Shown one piece after another: positions 47,272 through 55,516 of a stretch of 64,000 bases of DNA (position 1 is its first letter; each line of letters starts with the position of its first letter). The position numbers and the translations under genes were made by a program. The stretch is taken from contig NZ_JALRNF010000009.1 in assembly GCF_030272895.1 (NCBI RefSeq), positions 62,001 to 126,000 of the forward strand, in the 5' to 3' direction. The notes under the pieces are model-generated. The model ran no database searches and had not been told where the DNA came from. It saw nothing but the letters and a program-made list of their open reading frames with translations. The DNA is from Pseudomonas sp. BGr12 (lineage in GTDB: Bacteria; Pseudomonadota; Gammaproteobacteria; Pseudomonadales; Pseudomonadaceae).

Positions 47272-48456
47272 TCAGTCGCGGGCGCGATCGATCGCCTGCG
47301 CCAGCAGCGCCTCGAGTTGTTCGAGGGCGCTGTCGCGCGGGTTGGTCAGGCGCGCCGGATCGCCCATGGCCTTGAGCGCCACGGCGCCGATATCGGCGTG
47401 TTTCACGCCCAGGACCGACAGCGACTTGGGAATATCCAGGCGATCGAGCATGGCGCACACGGCGTTGTAGAAGGTCTCGAAGCGATCGTCCGGCAAGTCC
47501 ATGGCCTGGGCCACAGGCTTGAGCCGTGGGCTGATCAGCGCCTGGTTGAAGCGCAGCACTACCGGCAGGATGATCGCGTTGGTCAAGCCGTGGTGGGTGT
47601 TGTAAGTGGCCCCGACCATATGGCTCAGCGCATGCACCATGCCCAGGCCCTTGAGAAAGGCCACACCCGCCAGGCACGAACCGATGAGCATCTTGCCCCG
47701 CGCTTCCAGGTCCTGGCCGCGCTGCACCGCCGTGTCGATCGAGCTCCACAGCAACGTCAGGGCCTGCAGGGCGGCGCCGTCGCTGAGCGGGTTGAAGCTC
47801 GGCACGAAGTAGGCTTCCAGGGCATGGATGATCGCATCGCAGCCGGTCCAGGCGGTCAGGTTGGCCGGCAGGCTTTGGGTCAGCTCAGGGTCGAGGATCA
47901 CCGCCGATGGCCGGGCCCGGGGGTGCCAGACACAACCCTTGATGCCGCGACCGGTGTCGGTGAGCATCGCCGTGCTTTCGGTCTCGGCACCGGTGCCGGC
48001 GGTGGTCGGGATGCTGATGACCGGAGGAAAGTCCGCAGCGCTGAAGCCTGCTGGCACCGGCTTGTCGAAATCGAACGCCCATAGATCGCAACGCTGCTGG
48101 CGGGCGACCAGGGCCACCGCCTTGCCGCCGTCCAGGCCACTCCCACCACCCAGGGCGATGATGCCATCGGCTTCCCAGGCCTGGTACGCCGCCGCGCCGG
48201 CCATCACCGACAGGTCGGTCGGGTTGGGTTCGATGCCGCCGTACAGGCCGCAAGCCAGGCCTGCGTCGGTCAGATTGCGCTGTATTTCGCCGACGAAGGG
48301 CAGGTTCAGCGAGCCCTGGTCGGTGATGATGATGGGCCGGGTAATATTCAGGTCCCGGCACAACCGGGCCAGTTGCTGGCGTACGCCCGGGCCGTATTCG
48401 ATCGGCACCGGTACGGTCCATTGTTGCGGGTTCAATGCTGATAGCGTGTTGTCCAC
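47272..48456 (-). CDS. Iron-containing alcohol dehydrogenase
   Basis: 394-residue group III alcohol dehydrogenase (NAD-dependent). The nucleotide loop is IIALGGGSGLDGGKAVAL. The metal-binding His residues are in HALEAYFVPSFNPLSD, GMVHALSHMVGATYNTHHGLTNA, split here as HALSH and THHG. The GTG at 48456 is preferred because AAGGTGAG stands just upstream; another GTG at 48465 lacks such a site. It starts 10 bp after the aldehyde dehydrogenase stop, a tight operon. It would convert an imported alcohol to an aldehyde for that enzyme. Confidence 0.9.
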   Translation of the reverse strand: MDNTLSALNPQQWTVPVPIEYGPGVRQQLARLCRDLNITRPIIITDQGSLNLPFVGEIQRNLTDAGLACGLYGGIEPNPTDLSVMAGAAAYQAWEADGIIALGGGSGLDGGKAVALVARQQRCDLWAFDFDKPVPAGFSAADFPPVISIPTTAGTGAETESTAMLTDTGRGIKGCVWHPRARPSAVILDPELTQSLPANLTAWTGCDAIIHALEAYFVPSFNPLSDGAALQALTLLWSSIDTAVQRGQDLEARGKMLIGSCLAGVAFLKGLGMVHALSHMVGATYNTHHGLTNAIILPVVLRFNQALISPRLKPVAQAMDLPDDRFETFYNAVCAMLDRLDIPKSLSVLGVKHADIGAVALKAMGDPARLTNPRDSALEQLEALLAQAIDRARD

Positions 48457-48466
48457 GGGGCTCACC

Positions 48467-49963
48467 TTAACTGCAGCGCATGATGGTCGATTTCAACTCG
48501 GTGTACTTGCTCAAGGCATGGGCCGAGTTGTCCCGGCCATTGCCGGACTCCTTGAAGCCGCCGAACGGGAAGTTCATGTCCACCAGTTCGTCGTAGCAAT
48601 TGACCCAGACCGTGCCGGCCTTGAGCTGGCGGGTGGCGGTATGGATGGTCGCGAGGTCGGACGACCACACCGCCGCCGCCAGGCCAAATTCGGTCTGGTT
48701 GGCGATGGCGATGGCTTCTTCGAGGGTGTCGAACGGGATGACCACCAGCACCGGGCCGAAGATTTCTTCGTTGGCGATGCGTGCCGATGCGTCCTCGGCG
48801 AGAAAGATCGTCGGCTCCAGGTAGGCACCGGCGTCAATCTGCGACAGCGGCTGGCCACCCTTGAGCAGCCGGGCCTCCTGCTTGCCGATGTCAATGTAGT
48901 GACAGACCCGCTCGAACTGCACGGCATCGATGATCGCGCCAGTGACGCTGCCCGGGTCCAGCGGGTGACCCGGAAGGTAATCGTCCGCGGCCGGGAGCAA
49001 CTCGCGCAGCAAAGGCTCGACGATAGCGCGCTGGACCAGCAGGCGCGAACCGGCGCTGCACACCTGGCCCATGTTGGCGAAGATCGCCGCGGCGGCCGAG
49101 CGGGCCGCTTGAGCGATATCCGGGCAGTCGGCCATGACGATGTTGGCCGATTTGCCCCCCAGCTCCAGCCACACCCGCTTGAGGTTGGTGGCGGCGGCAT
49201 TCTGGGCGATTTCCCGCCCGACCCTGCCTGAACCGGTGAAGGCGATGCAGTCGACATCGACATGCAGGCTCAGGAAGCGACCAACCGCGCCATCGCCAGT
49301 GACCACGTTGAACACGCCTGCCGGCAGGCCCGCCTCCATCGCCAGGGCGGCGATGCGCAAGGCGCTAAGCGGGGTTTTTTCCGACGGTTTGAGCACGACG
49401 CTATTGCCGGCCGCCAGAGCCGGGGCAAATTTCCAGGCAGCCATCAGCAACGGGTAGTTCCAGGGCACCACCGCCGCCACCACGCCCAGGGGTTGCTGGG
49501 TGACGGTGCCGAAGAAGTGCGGGTCGGTGGCCGGCACTTCGCCGTGCACCTTGTCGATCAGTTCGGCGAACCAGCGCAGGCAGTAGATCGTGCCGGGAAG
49601 ATCGCCGCCCAGGGTGTCGGCGATCGGTTTGCCGCTGTCCAGGGATTCCAGCAGGGCCAGTTCTTCCGTGTGCGCTTCCAGCAACGCTGCCCACTTCAAC
49701 AACACCGCCTTGCGCTCGCGGGCAGCCAGGCCGGACCAGACGCCTGCCTCGAAGCTGCGACGGGCGGCGCCTACGGCCAGGTCTACATCGCTCCCGGCGC
49801 ACAAGGCCACAGGCGCCAGCAACGCACCGTCAACCGGGCTGTATGAACTGAAGGTCTCTGCGCTGCGGGCATCGACATAGGCACCCTCGATAAACGCCCT
49901 CCCCTCGATCCGCAACTGCCGGGCTTTGTCGAGCCAATAGGCTCTGTCTTTCAACGCTGTCAC
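48467..49963 (-). CDS. NAD-dependent aldehyde dehydrogenase, PuuC-like
   Basis: 498-residue ALDH, the length of PuuC. Catalytic Cys is in FANMGQVCSAGSRL, general-base Glu in VWLELGGKSANIV, and PWNYPLLMAAWKFAPALAAG marks the cofactor fold. The sequence parallels PuuC and KauB (AYWLDKARQL, ELALLESLDSGKPIADTL), which oxidise omega-aminoaldehydes. The GTG at 49963 has GAGG 7 nt upstream; the frame extending to 50029 is rejected. It is the first gene of an ALDH-ADH-permease operon, suggesting breakdown of an amino alcohol or choline-like alcohol. Confidence 0.92.
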   Translation of the reverse strand: MTALKDRAYWLDKARQLRIEGRAFIEGAYVDARSAETFSSYSPVDGALLAPVALCAGSDVDLAVGAARRSFEAGVWSGLAARERKAVLLKWAALLEAHTEELALLESLDSGKPIADTLGGDLPGTIYCLRWFAELIDKVHGEVPATDPHFFGTVTQQPLGVVAAVVPWNYPLLMAAWKFAPALAAGNSVVLKPSEKTPLSALRIAALAMEAGLPAGVFNVVTGDGAVGRFLSLHVDVDCIAFTGSGRVGREIAQNAAATNLKRVWLELGGKSANIVMADCPDIAQAARSAAAAIFANMGQVCSAGSRLLVQRAIVEPLLRELLPAADDYLPGHPLDPGSVTGAIIDAVQFERVCHYIDIGKQEARLLKGGQPLSQIDAGAYLEPTIFLAEDASARIANEEIFGPVLVVIPFDTLEEAIAIANQTEFGLAAAVWSSDLATIHTATRQLKAGTVWVNCYDELVDMNFPFGGFKESGNGRDNSAHALSKYTELKSTIMRCS

Positions 49964-50014
49964 CGCATCACCTCGTTTTGTTCTTGTCAGGCTGGCGGCA
50001 ATCCTAGGTGATAC

Positions 50015-50062
50015 TGAAAATATCTTCAATAAGGCCGGCAGCCTTTACTGAATTTTTTTTCA
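50015..50062. promoter_or_regulatory. Twin palindromes CTGAA-N6-TTCAAT before the ALDH operon
   Basis: Two boxes of the same build lie at 50015-50028 (TGAA-AATATC-TTCA) and 50049-50062 (TGAA-TTTTTT-TTCA). Both extend to AC on the left and AT on the right. Their centres are 34 bp apart, 52 to 99 bp before the GTG start of the aldehyde dehydrogenase. They look like a repressor pair, plausibly for the BetI-like TetR protein. Confidence 0.55.
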
Positions 50063-50066
50063 ATAT

Positions 50067-50090
50067 AAATGCCCGTATCGGCGGGCATTT
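50067..50090. other. Perfect 9-bp hairpin in the divergent promoter region
   Basis: AAATGCCCG / CGGGCATTT stem with a 6-nt loop, just beyond the second TGAA-N6-TTCA box. Terminator-like in shape, but with no T-run after it on either strand and between divergent genes, so a structural or protein-binding role is more likely. Confidence 0.4.
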
Positions 50091-50134
50091 CGGCAGGCAT
50101 CGAGTTGACCGCTGGTCAGAATCGCACCCTGGGC

Positions 50135-50148
50135 TTGACCTGCATCAA
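50135..50148 (+). promoter_or_regulatory. ANR/FNR-type box before the acetyltransferase gene
   Basis: TTGAC-CTGC-ATCAA, one mismatch from the TTGAT-N4-ATCAA consensus. Its centre is 79.5 bp before the start codon, leaving room for a class II site at -41.5. An identical box lies at 53345-53358. Confidence 0.65.
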
Positions 50149-50220
50149 CCAGCCCGGATCCCACAGGTGTAGATAGGAAGGGTGCAGTACGAACCTATCC
50201 CTCTCTTCGGAGCAACTCCC

Positions 50221-50793
50221 ATGGCATCTGTTCAACCTAATGCACAAGCACCCGCCTCCCCGGCTTTTCCGGCCGAGCCAGGCGAGCACTGGATCGAACC
50301 GCTCAAGGACGGCGGGCACGTGCTCATCAGGCCTTTGCGTGCCGAGGATCGCGAGCGGGAAAAAGCCTTCATCATGCGTCTTTCCCCCGAGTCGCGGCAT
50401 TTTCGCTTCCTGTGCCAGATCAAGGAGCCAGGCGAAGCGATGCTCGATCAGTTGATGACCGTCGATGAGCCGCAGCGCATGGCCTATGTGGCGCTGGCCC
50501 ACGTCGATGGCGAACTGCGGGAAGTCGGCATCAGCCGCTATGCGGCCTGCTCGCAGCCGGACGAATGCGAATGCGCGGTGACCGTCGATGATCAGTGGAA
50601 GGATCGCGGCCTGGGCGCCCTGTTGCTTGGCCACCTGATCGACAAGGCCCGGGCCAACGGGTTCAAGGCGATGTTCTCGATTGACGTGGCCGCGAATGTG
50701 GCGATGCACGACCTGGTGCGCGAATTCGGTTTCTCCACCCGCCGTGATCCCGAGGATGCCTGCCAGGTGATCCATCGCCTGTCATTGGCGTGA
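50221..50793 (+). CDS. GNAT-family N-acetyltransferase
   Basis: 190-residue acetyltransferase. The GNAT acetyl-CoA motif A is DQWKDRGLGALLLGHLID near residue 120, with VLIRPLRAEDREREKAFIMR at the N-terminus, as in the acetyltransferase domain of protein acetylases such as Pat. The ATG at 50221 has GGAG 8 nt upstream and is preferred to the frame start at 50182. An ANR box precedes it, so expression is likely raised at low oxygen. It may modify proteins under that condition (inference). Its 3' end overlaps the convergent membrane gene by 12 nt. Confidence 0.85.
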   Translation: MASVQPNAQAPASPAFPAEPGEHWIEPLKDGGHVLIRPLRAEDREREKAFIMRLSPESRHFRFLCQIKEPGEAMLDQLMTVDEPQRMAYVALAHVDGELREVGISRYAACSQPDECECAVTVDDQWKDRGLGALLLGHLIDKARANGFKAMFSIDVAANVAMHDLVREFGFSTRRDPEDACQVIHRLSLA

Positions 50794-51426
50794 CGCGCGT
50801 ATCCCGGCGCCATGCGCAAGCACCGCGTCCAGACAGTGCTGCTCGTCTTCTTCGCTGATGCCCTGGTAGTCGGTCACCTCCAGGGCCGCAGTTTCGAACA
50901 GGGCGAGCCGCACCATGCCGTTACGGTCCAGGAACACCTGGGCCAGGCATTGGCATACGGGCGCAGCGATCGGTAGCGACCGCCCACCTTCACCCGGGAT
51001 TGCCAATTGGTCGTTGAGGTTGGTTTCGCAAGCCGCGACGATGGTGCGCAGCGAACGGGCGGCAAAGTACAGGGTCGCCGGGTAGCCTACCGCTACCGCC
51101 AGCAGCAGACACAGCACCAGGTTCGATTCCCTGGCCCAGCTGGTCATGCGCCCGACCCGGTTGCGCCAGCCTGATGCACCCGGCGCGAAGATCGCCTTGC
51201 CAACCAGCACGGTGTAACGATGCTGGACGATGACGCCCACCCCCAGGCTGATGGCGATAAACCCTGCCAAAACCCAGGGCCTGGCCGTCAGCAGTTGCGC
51301 AACACCCTCGAAGGCGCTGGCGATGGAGACCAGCACCACGAAGCTGCCGACGCCGGCAATGGCGCCAAAGCTGCCCCGTGGCCTTTTCAGCCAGGCGCCG
51401 AGCTTCTCCTTGGCGGAGGCGTTCAT
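50782..51426 (-). CDS. Membrane protein of unknown function
   Basis: 214-residue protein with three or four hydrophobic helices (GAIAGVGSFVVLVSIASAF, RPWVLAGFIAISLGVGVIV, LVLCLLLAVAVGYPATLYFA) and a soluble C-terminal region with several Cys (APVCQCLAQVFLD, DEQHCLDAV). No family was recognised. Its ATG overlaps the upstream universal stress gene stop as ATGA (51423-51426), so the two are translated together and it probably shares the low-oxygen regulation of the Usp pair. Confidence 0.7.
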   Translation of the reverse strand: MNASAKEKLGAWLKRPRGSFGAIAGVGSFVVLVSIASAFEGVAQLLTARPWVLAGFIAISLGVGVIVQHRYTVLVGKAIFAPGASGWRNRVGRMTSWARESNLVLCLLLAVAVGYPATLYFAARSLRTIVAACETNLNDQLAIPGEGGRSLPIAAPVCQCLAQVFLDRNGMVRLALFETAALEVTDYQGISEEDEQHCLDAVLAHGAGIRASRQ

Positions 51427-52310
51427 GGTGTGCGATTGACCGCCAGTACACTGCAAAGCGCCGAGTTCACGATCCGCTCGGTCGTATCACCGAGCAATTT
51501 GCCCAGGCCCTTGGGTTGCACGATGCCCATCACCACGACATCGACGGCAAGGTCCAGCACCTGTTCCCTGATCACGGCAACGGGCGCCCCCTGGACAAAA
51601 TGCCGGCATTCAGGCGCGACGCCGTAGAGATCGGCCAGCGCATCGTAGGGTTCACGCAAGGCGGCTACCAGCTCCTCGACCCAGTCCGAAGCGGCATTCG
51701 AGTCCGCAACGAACAGGGGCGAAATGTCATAGGCGCACAGCAGGTGCAAGCGGGCATCGCATTGCAGCGCCATGGCCATGGCCTGGCGGATGATGCGCTG
51801 ATTGAAGTCGGCCCCCTGCTCCGGCAAGGAGGTATCGATGGCGGCGAGGATGACCTTGGGCAGCGCCGCCGCGCCATCCGGGACGACATGTACCGGTACC
51901 TGGCTGGCCTGCATCAGCTGTTTGTCGAAGGGCGTGCCGAATGCCCGAGCCAGCGGCGAGACCTTGTGCAAGTCGCTGATGACCATGTCGGGGCGACGTT
52001 CGCCCAGGCACGCCAGCACGTCCTTGAGCGGATCATCGCACACCACTGCCTGGCCGCTGGCGCAGGTATTGTCGAGACCGATCGCCCCGACCTGCTCCAG
52101 CAAGCGGTCGCGGAACTGCCCGAACTGTTCGGCAATGTGCCGATCCGTGTCTTTTTCCTGCTGCCAGTGGCCAAGCCCGTGGGGCTCGAACAGCCCCAGG
52201 ACATGCAAGCCTGCTCCCGTCGCCCTGGCCAGGGCGGTGGCGCGTCGCGCCGCCGGCGAGGTCAGCTCGGCATCCTGTGCAAGCAGCAACAACTGCTGGT
52301 ACTGACTCAT
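51423..52310 (-). CDS. Tandem universal stress protein (UspA family)
   Basis: 295-residue protein with two Usp domains. The second carries the ATP-binding style motif VVVMGIVQPKGLGKLLGDTT (G-x2-G-x9-G pattern). The first is more degenerate (DMVISDLHKVSPLARAFGTP). The start at 52310 has GGAGG 5 nt upstream. It is the second of two adjacent Usp genes, 43 bp after the first, and overlaps the membrane gene downstream by 4 nt. Tandem Usp proteins support anaerobic survival in Pseudomonas and are typical ANR targets. Confidence 0.9.
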   Translation of the reverse strand: MSQYQQLLLLAQDAELTSPAARRATALARATGAGLHVLGLFEPHGLGHWQQEKDTDRHIAEQFGQFRDRLLEQVGAIGLDNTCASGQAVVCDDPLKDVLACLGERRPDMVISDLHKVSPLARAFGTPFDKQLMQASQVPVHVVPDGAAALPKVILAAIDTSLPEQGADFNQRIIRQAMAMALQCDARLHLLCAYDISPLFVADSNAASDWVEELVAALREPYDALADLYGVAPECRHFVQGAPVAVIREQVLDLAVDVVVMGIVQPKGLGKLLGDTTERIVNSALCSVLAVNRTP

Positions 52311-52353
52311 GGCAACCTCCAGCCAGGCCTTCGCCTGCGCGCGCAATCAGCTA

Positions 52354-53280
52354 TCAGATCACCGGCGACTCCGGGGTCACGACCAGGACACTGCTCGGCA
52401 TCTTGTACAGCACCCGCTCCACCGTACTGCCGATGTACTTGGCCAGTCCACGATGATGCACACGGCCCATCACGACGATGTCGATGTCATGGGCTTCACA
52501 GAAGATGCTCAGGACTTTCGTCGGATCGCCCATGATCATGTGGCAACGCTCCGGATCGATCCCGTTGCCCTCGGCCAGCTCGCGAAAGGCGGCGCTTTGG
52601 GCTTCATGCAGGCTTTCGGCAAGGTTGGAGCCGAACAGGAACGATTTACGCCCCAGGGTTTGCGCATCGGTCTGCAAGGAGCTCAGGTCGTAGGCATACA
52701 GCAGCTCGACCTGCGCCTTGCATTGCATGGCCAGTTTCAGTGCTTCCTTGATGATACGGTCATTGAAGCCGGGGAACTGATCTTCAGGACGCGACAGGTC
52801 GACCGCCGCCAGCACCTTGCGTGGCGTGGCGTGGCCGGCGTCGCTGACAAAGTGCAAAGGCACCCTGGTTTCGCGCAGCAGCTGGATATCCAGGGAGGTG
52901 AACATCGCCCGCATCAGGCGCGATTCACGCTCGATATCCTTGACCACCAGGGCAAAGGGCTGCTCCTTCAGGTGAATGAGGATTTCGTCGAGGACATCGT
53001 CGACCCAGACCACTTCAGTGGTGACCGTGAGTCCGTTCCGGCGCATCGGGCCGGCCTGCTCTTCAAGCCATTGATGGTGCTTCTCGACATAGGCCTGGCG
53101 CATCACCGCCAGTGCCTGTTCATTGACCAGGCCGGCGGTGGCAAGGCCCACCAGGTAGTCGAACGCCACGATGTGCAGCGCCATGCCCTTGGCTTTGGCC
53201 AGGGCTGCGGCACGGTCATAGGCATCGGTGTGCTGCATCAGCGGGGAAGCGATCAGCAGCACGCGTTGATAGTCGGACAT
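52354..53280 (-). CDS. Tandem universal stress protein (UspA family)
   Basis: 308-residue two-domain Usp. The second domain ends with VVMGRVHHRGLAKYIGSTVE, then VLYKMPSSVLVV, the usual nucleotide-binding end. The start at 53280 has AGGTG shortly upstream; the frame to 53319 is rejected. An ANR-type box lies at 53345-53358, 71.5 bp (centre) before the start, so it is probably induced at low oxygen. It is the first gene of a Usp-Usp-membrane protein unit. Confidence 0.92.
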   Translation of the reverse strand: MSDYQRVLLIASPLMQHTDAYDRAAALAKAKGMALHIVAFDYLVGLATAGLVNEQALAVMRQAYVEKHHQWLEEQAGPMRRNGLTVTTEVVWVDDVLDEILIHLKEQPFALVVKDIERESRLMRAMFTSLDIQLLRETRVPLHFVSDAGHATPRKVLAAVDLSRPEDQFPGFNDRIIKEALKLAMQCKAQVELLYAYDLSSLQTDAQTLGRKSFLFGSNLAESLHEAQSAAFRELAEGNGIDPERCHMIMGDPTKVLSIFCEAHDIDIVVMGRVHHRGLAKYIGSTVERVLYKMPSSVLVVTPESPVI

Positions 53281-53344
53281 GACACACCTCGCACTGAGCG
53301 ATGAGTAGGTACGCACCATCGTGCATCTGTCCTACGCTGTGTAG

Positions 53345-53358
53345 TTGACCTGCATCAA
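53345..53358 (-). promoter_or_regulatory. ANR/FNR-type box before the Usp unit
   Basis: TTGAC-CTGC-ATCAA, letter for letter the same as the box at 50135-50148. Placed for activation of the minus-strand Usp genes. Confidence 0.65.
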
Positions 53359-53465
53359 GATCGACTGCAAAGCCCGGCAAAACCAGGCACCGTTCGGCTG
53401 AATCCGATGACCATCGGTGTGCTCCGACGCACGGTAAGCGCACGACCGGGAACCGGGGTGGATCC

Positions 53466-53479
53466 TTGATCCGGGTCAA
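53466..53479 (+). promoter_or_regulatory. ANR/FNR-type box before the alcohol dehydrogenase
   Basis: TTGAT-CCGG-GTCAA. Its centre is 77.5 bp before the dehydrogenase start, close to the spacing seen for the other two boxes, which supports a common activator. Confidence 0.65.
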
Positions 53480-53549
53480 TTGATTCGATGATTTTCAGCG
53501 CACGCTAAGCAAAGGTGAATGCCGCAATCCGAAAAAGGGAATCGATGCC

Positions 53550-54623
53550 ATGGCGACCATGAAAGCTGCAATTTTTGTGGAAAAGAACAGGATAGTGCTG
53601 GACGAAAAGCCGATTCCGGACATAGGCCCTGCCGATGCCCTGGTGCGACTCACCACCACGACCATCTGCGGCACCGACGTGCACATCCTGCGGGGTGAAT
53701 ACCCTGTCGCCAAAGGCTTGACCATCGGCCATGAGCCGGTCGGCATCATTGAAAAGCTCGGCGCCCAGGTCAAAGGCTTCAGCGAAGGACAACGGGTCAT
53801 CGCCGGTGCGATCACCCCCAGCGGCTACAGCAACGCCTGCCTGTGTGGCTGCGCCTCCCAGGACGGGCCCGGCGCCCTGCATGGCTTCAAGGCGGCCGGA
53901 GGCTGGAAGTTCGGCAACACCATCGATGGCTGCCAGGCCGAGTACGTCCGCGTGCCGGATGCCATGGCCAACCTGGCGTTGATCCCCGATCACCTGACCG
54001 ACGAACAGGTGCTGATGTGCCCGGACATCATGTCCACCGGGTTCTCCGGCGCGGAGCGCGGCGATGTGAAGATCGGCGATACGGTGGTGGTCTTCGCGCT
54101 CGGGCCCATTGGCCTGTGTGCGGTCGCCGGTGCCCGCCTCAAAGGTGCGGGCATGATCATCGGCGTCGACAGCGTCAATGCGCGCATGACGGTGGCCCGA
54201 AAGCTCGGCGCCACCCACCTCGTCGACTACACCCAGGGCAATGTCGTCGAGCAGATCATGGCGATTACCAACGGCCGCGGGGTGGATGTGGCGATCGAAG
54301 CGCTCGGCACCCAGGCGACCTTTGAATCTGCGCTGCGGGTCCTGCGCCCGGGCGGCACCTTGTCCAGTCTCGGCGTCTACGCCTCGGACCTGCGCATTCC
54401 CTTCGATGCCTTCGCGGCGGGCCTGGGCGACTACAACATCGTCACCACCCTGTGCCCCGGCGGCAAGGAGCGCATGCGCCGGCTGATGGAAGTGATCGCC
54501 AACGAGCGCATCGACCTCGGGCCGCTGGTGACGCACCGGTTCAAGCTCGACGACATCGAGGCCGCCTACGAGCTGTTTGCGCATCAACGCGACGGTGTGA
54601 TGAAGGTCGCGATTACGCCCTGA
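53550..54623 (+). CDS. Zinc-dependent secondary alcohol dehydrogenase
   Basis: 357-residue medium-chain dehydrogenase. Catalytic zinc ligands lie in ICGTDVH and GHEPVG; the NADP/NAD loop is FALGPIGLCAVAGARLKGAG. The sequence runs parallel to the Clostridium/Thermoanaerobacter isopropanol dehydrogenase family (GGWKFGNTIDGCQAEYVRVP, CPDIMSTGFSGAE, TLCPGGKERMRRLM). The four-Cys structural zinc site is not complete. An ANR box precedes it. It probably interconverts secondary or short alcohols and ketones/aldehydes as a redox valve at low oxygen (inference). Confidence 0.9.
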   Translation: MATMKAAIFVEKNRIVLDEKPIPDIGPADALVRLTTTTICGTDVHILRGEYPVAKGLTIGHEPVGIIEKLGAQVKGFSEGQRVIAGAITPSGYSNACLCGCASQDGPGALHGFKAAGGWKFGNTIDGCQAEYVRVPDAMANLALIPDHLTDEQVLMCPDIMSTGFSGAERGDVKIGDTVVVFALGPIGLCAVAGARLKGAGMIIGVDSVNARMTVARKLGATHLVDYTQGNVVEQIMAITNGRGVDVAIEALGTQATFESALRVLRPGGTLSSLGVYASDLRIPFDAFAAGLGDYNIVTTLCPGGKERMRRLMEVIANERIDLGPLVTHRFKLDDIEAAYELFAHQRDGVMKVAITP

Positions 54624-54913
54624 GCGGCACTGGCTTCGGGCGGTTTGCACACCGGGTGGCATGGACGCCGTTGCTGATTCGATCGAATGTGGAGCGCGTC
54701 ACATGTTCACCATACGCTTGTTGTCAATCCTGGCGCGCCTGCCTGGCCTATTTGGCCGCAGGCGGCGCCAACGCGCTCCGGACCTCGAGTGCCTGTTGCG
54801 CCGCGAAGTGGGCCTGCCTTGCCAAGGGGCGGGTTGCGCTTCGGCGTTGCGAAATTGCCGTCTCCCTCCCCGCGCCCAGCGCACACCCGGGCATCGACCA
54901 GGAGTTGCGTCAA

Positions 54914-55126
54914 ATGAACGTCTACATTGAAGATCACCCACGTCAGGATCGTTGGTGGGTTCACCTGGATGTATGGATGGTGAGCTTTCGCAGCCTTGAC
55001 GAAGCATCGGCCTTCGTCGATCGCCTCAACGCCCGGATCAGCGCCCCGCACTCATTCGCGCCGATGCAGGACAGGACGCGTTGGCCGCTACCCGTCAGCG
55101 GGCACGCCGGCTTTCCAGCAGGTTGA
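54914..55126 (+). CDS. Small hypothetical protein
   Basis: 70-residue protein. The ATG at 54914 has AGGAG 9 nt upstream. The sequence starts MNVYIEDHPRQDRWWVHLDV and has a conserved-looking WWVHLDVWMVSFRSLDEASA core with three Trp. No family was recognised. Its end overlaps the convergent YeeE-like gene by 32 bp. The 290 bp before it (54624-54913) show no convincing gene. Confidence 0.55.
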   Translation: MNVYIEDHPRQDRWWVHLDVWMVSFRSLDEASAFVDRLNARISAPHSFAPMQDRTRWPLPVSGHAGFPAG

Positions 55127-55514
55127 AGATCGCCATTCCCGCCAGCATCGCGAATACGAATACCAGTATCTGCCAGTGGCCGCTCAACACCAGGGCGACT
55201 GCTGGCCCGGGGCAGACACCGGCAATGCCCCAGCCGACACCGAACACCAGGCTGCCACCCACCAGGCGGCGATCCAGTGCCCGCGCCGTGGGCAGGCGCA
55301 TCGGCAAGCCAAGCATCGAACGTGTGCGTTTGCTGCTCCAGCGCATGGGCAGCAAGGCCGCGCCGATAGCCCCCACCATCACCAGCCCGAGCGAGGGGTC
55401 CCAGTGCCCGGCCAGGTCGAGAAAACCGAGGACCTTGGTCGGGTTGACCATGCCCGCCAACAACAGGCCGAGGCCAAACACCACGCCGCAGATCAAAGCC
55501 GATAGCCCTCGCAT
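55095..55514 (-). CDS. YeeE/YedE-family permease half, DUF6691 type
   Basis: 139-residue membrane protein with four predicted helices and the conserved cysteine in GIAGVCPGPAVALVLSG. The other conserved segment is GMVNPTKVLGFLDLAGHWDP. Such proteins pair with a second YeeE/YedE half to form a sulfur-compound (thiosulfate-like) channel in the inner membrane. It starts 2 bp after the stop of the partner gene at 55517-55951, with GGAG 7 nt before its ATG. Confidence 0.88.
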   Translation of the reverse strand: MRGLSALICGVVFGLGLLLAGMVNPTKVLGFLDLAGHWDPSLGLVMVGAIGAALLPMRWSSKRTRSMLGLPMRLPTARALDRRLVGGSLVFGVGWGIAGVCPGPAVALVLSGHWQILVFVFAMLAGMAIFNLLESRRAR

Positions 55515-55516
55515 CT

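Noticed and set aside
50067..50090. Hairpin as an ordinary intrinsic terminator
   Set aside because: It lies between divergent genes and no T-run follows on either strand.
54661..54930. 89-codon frame after the alcohol dehydrogenase
   Set aside because: Arg/Cys-rich sequence without family likeness or a good ribosome-binding site; overlaps the start of the better supported 70-residue gene.
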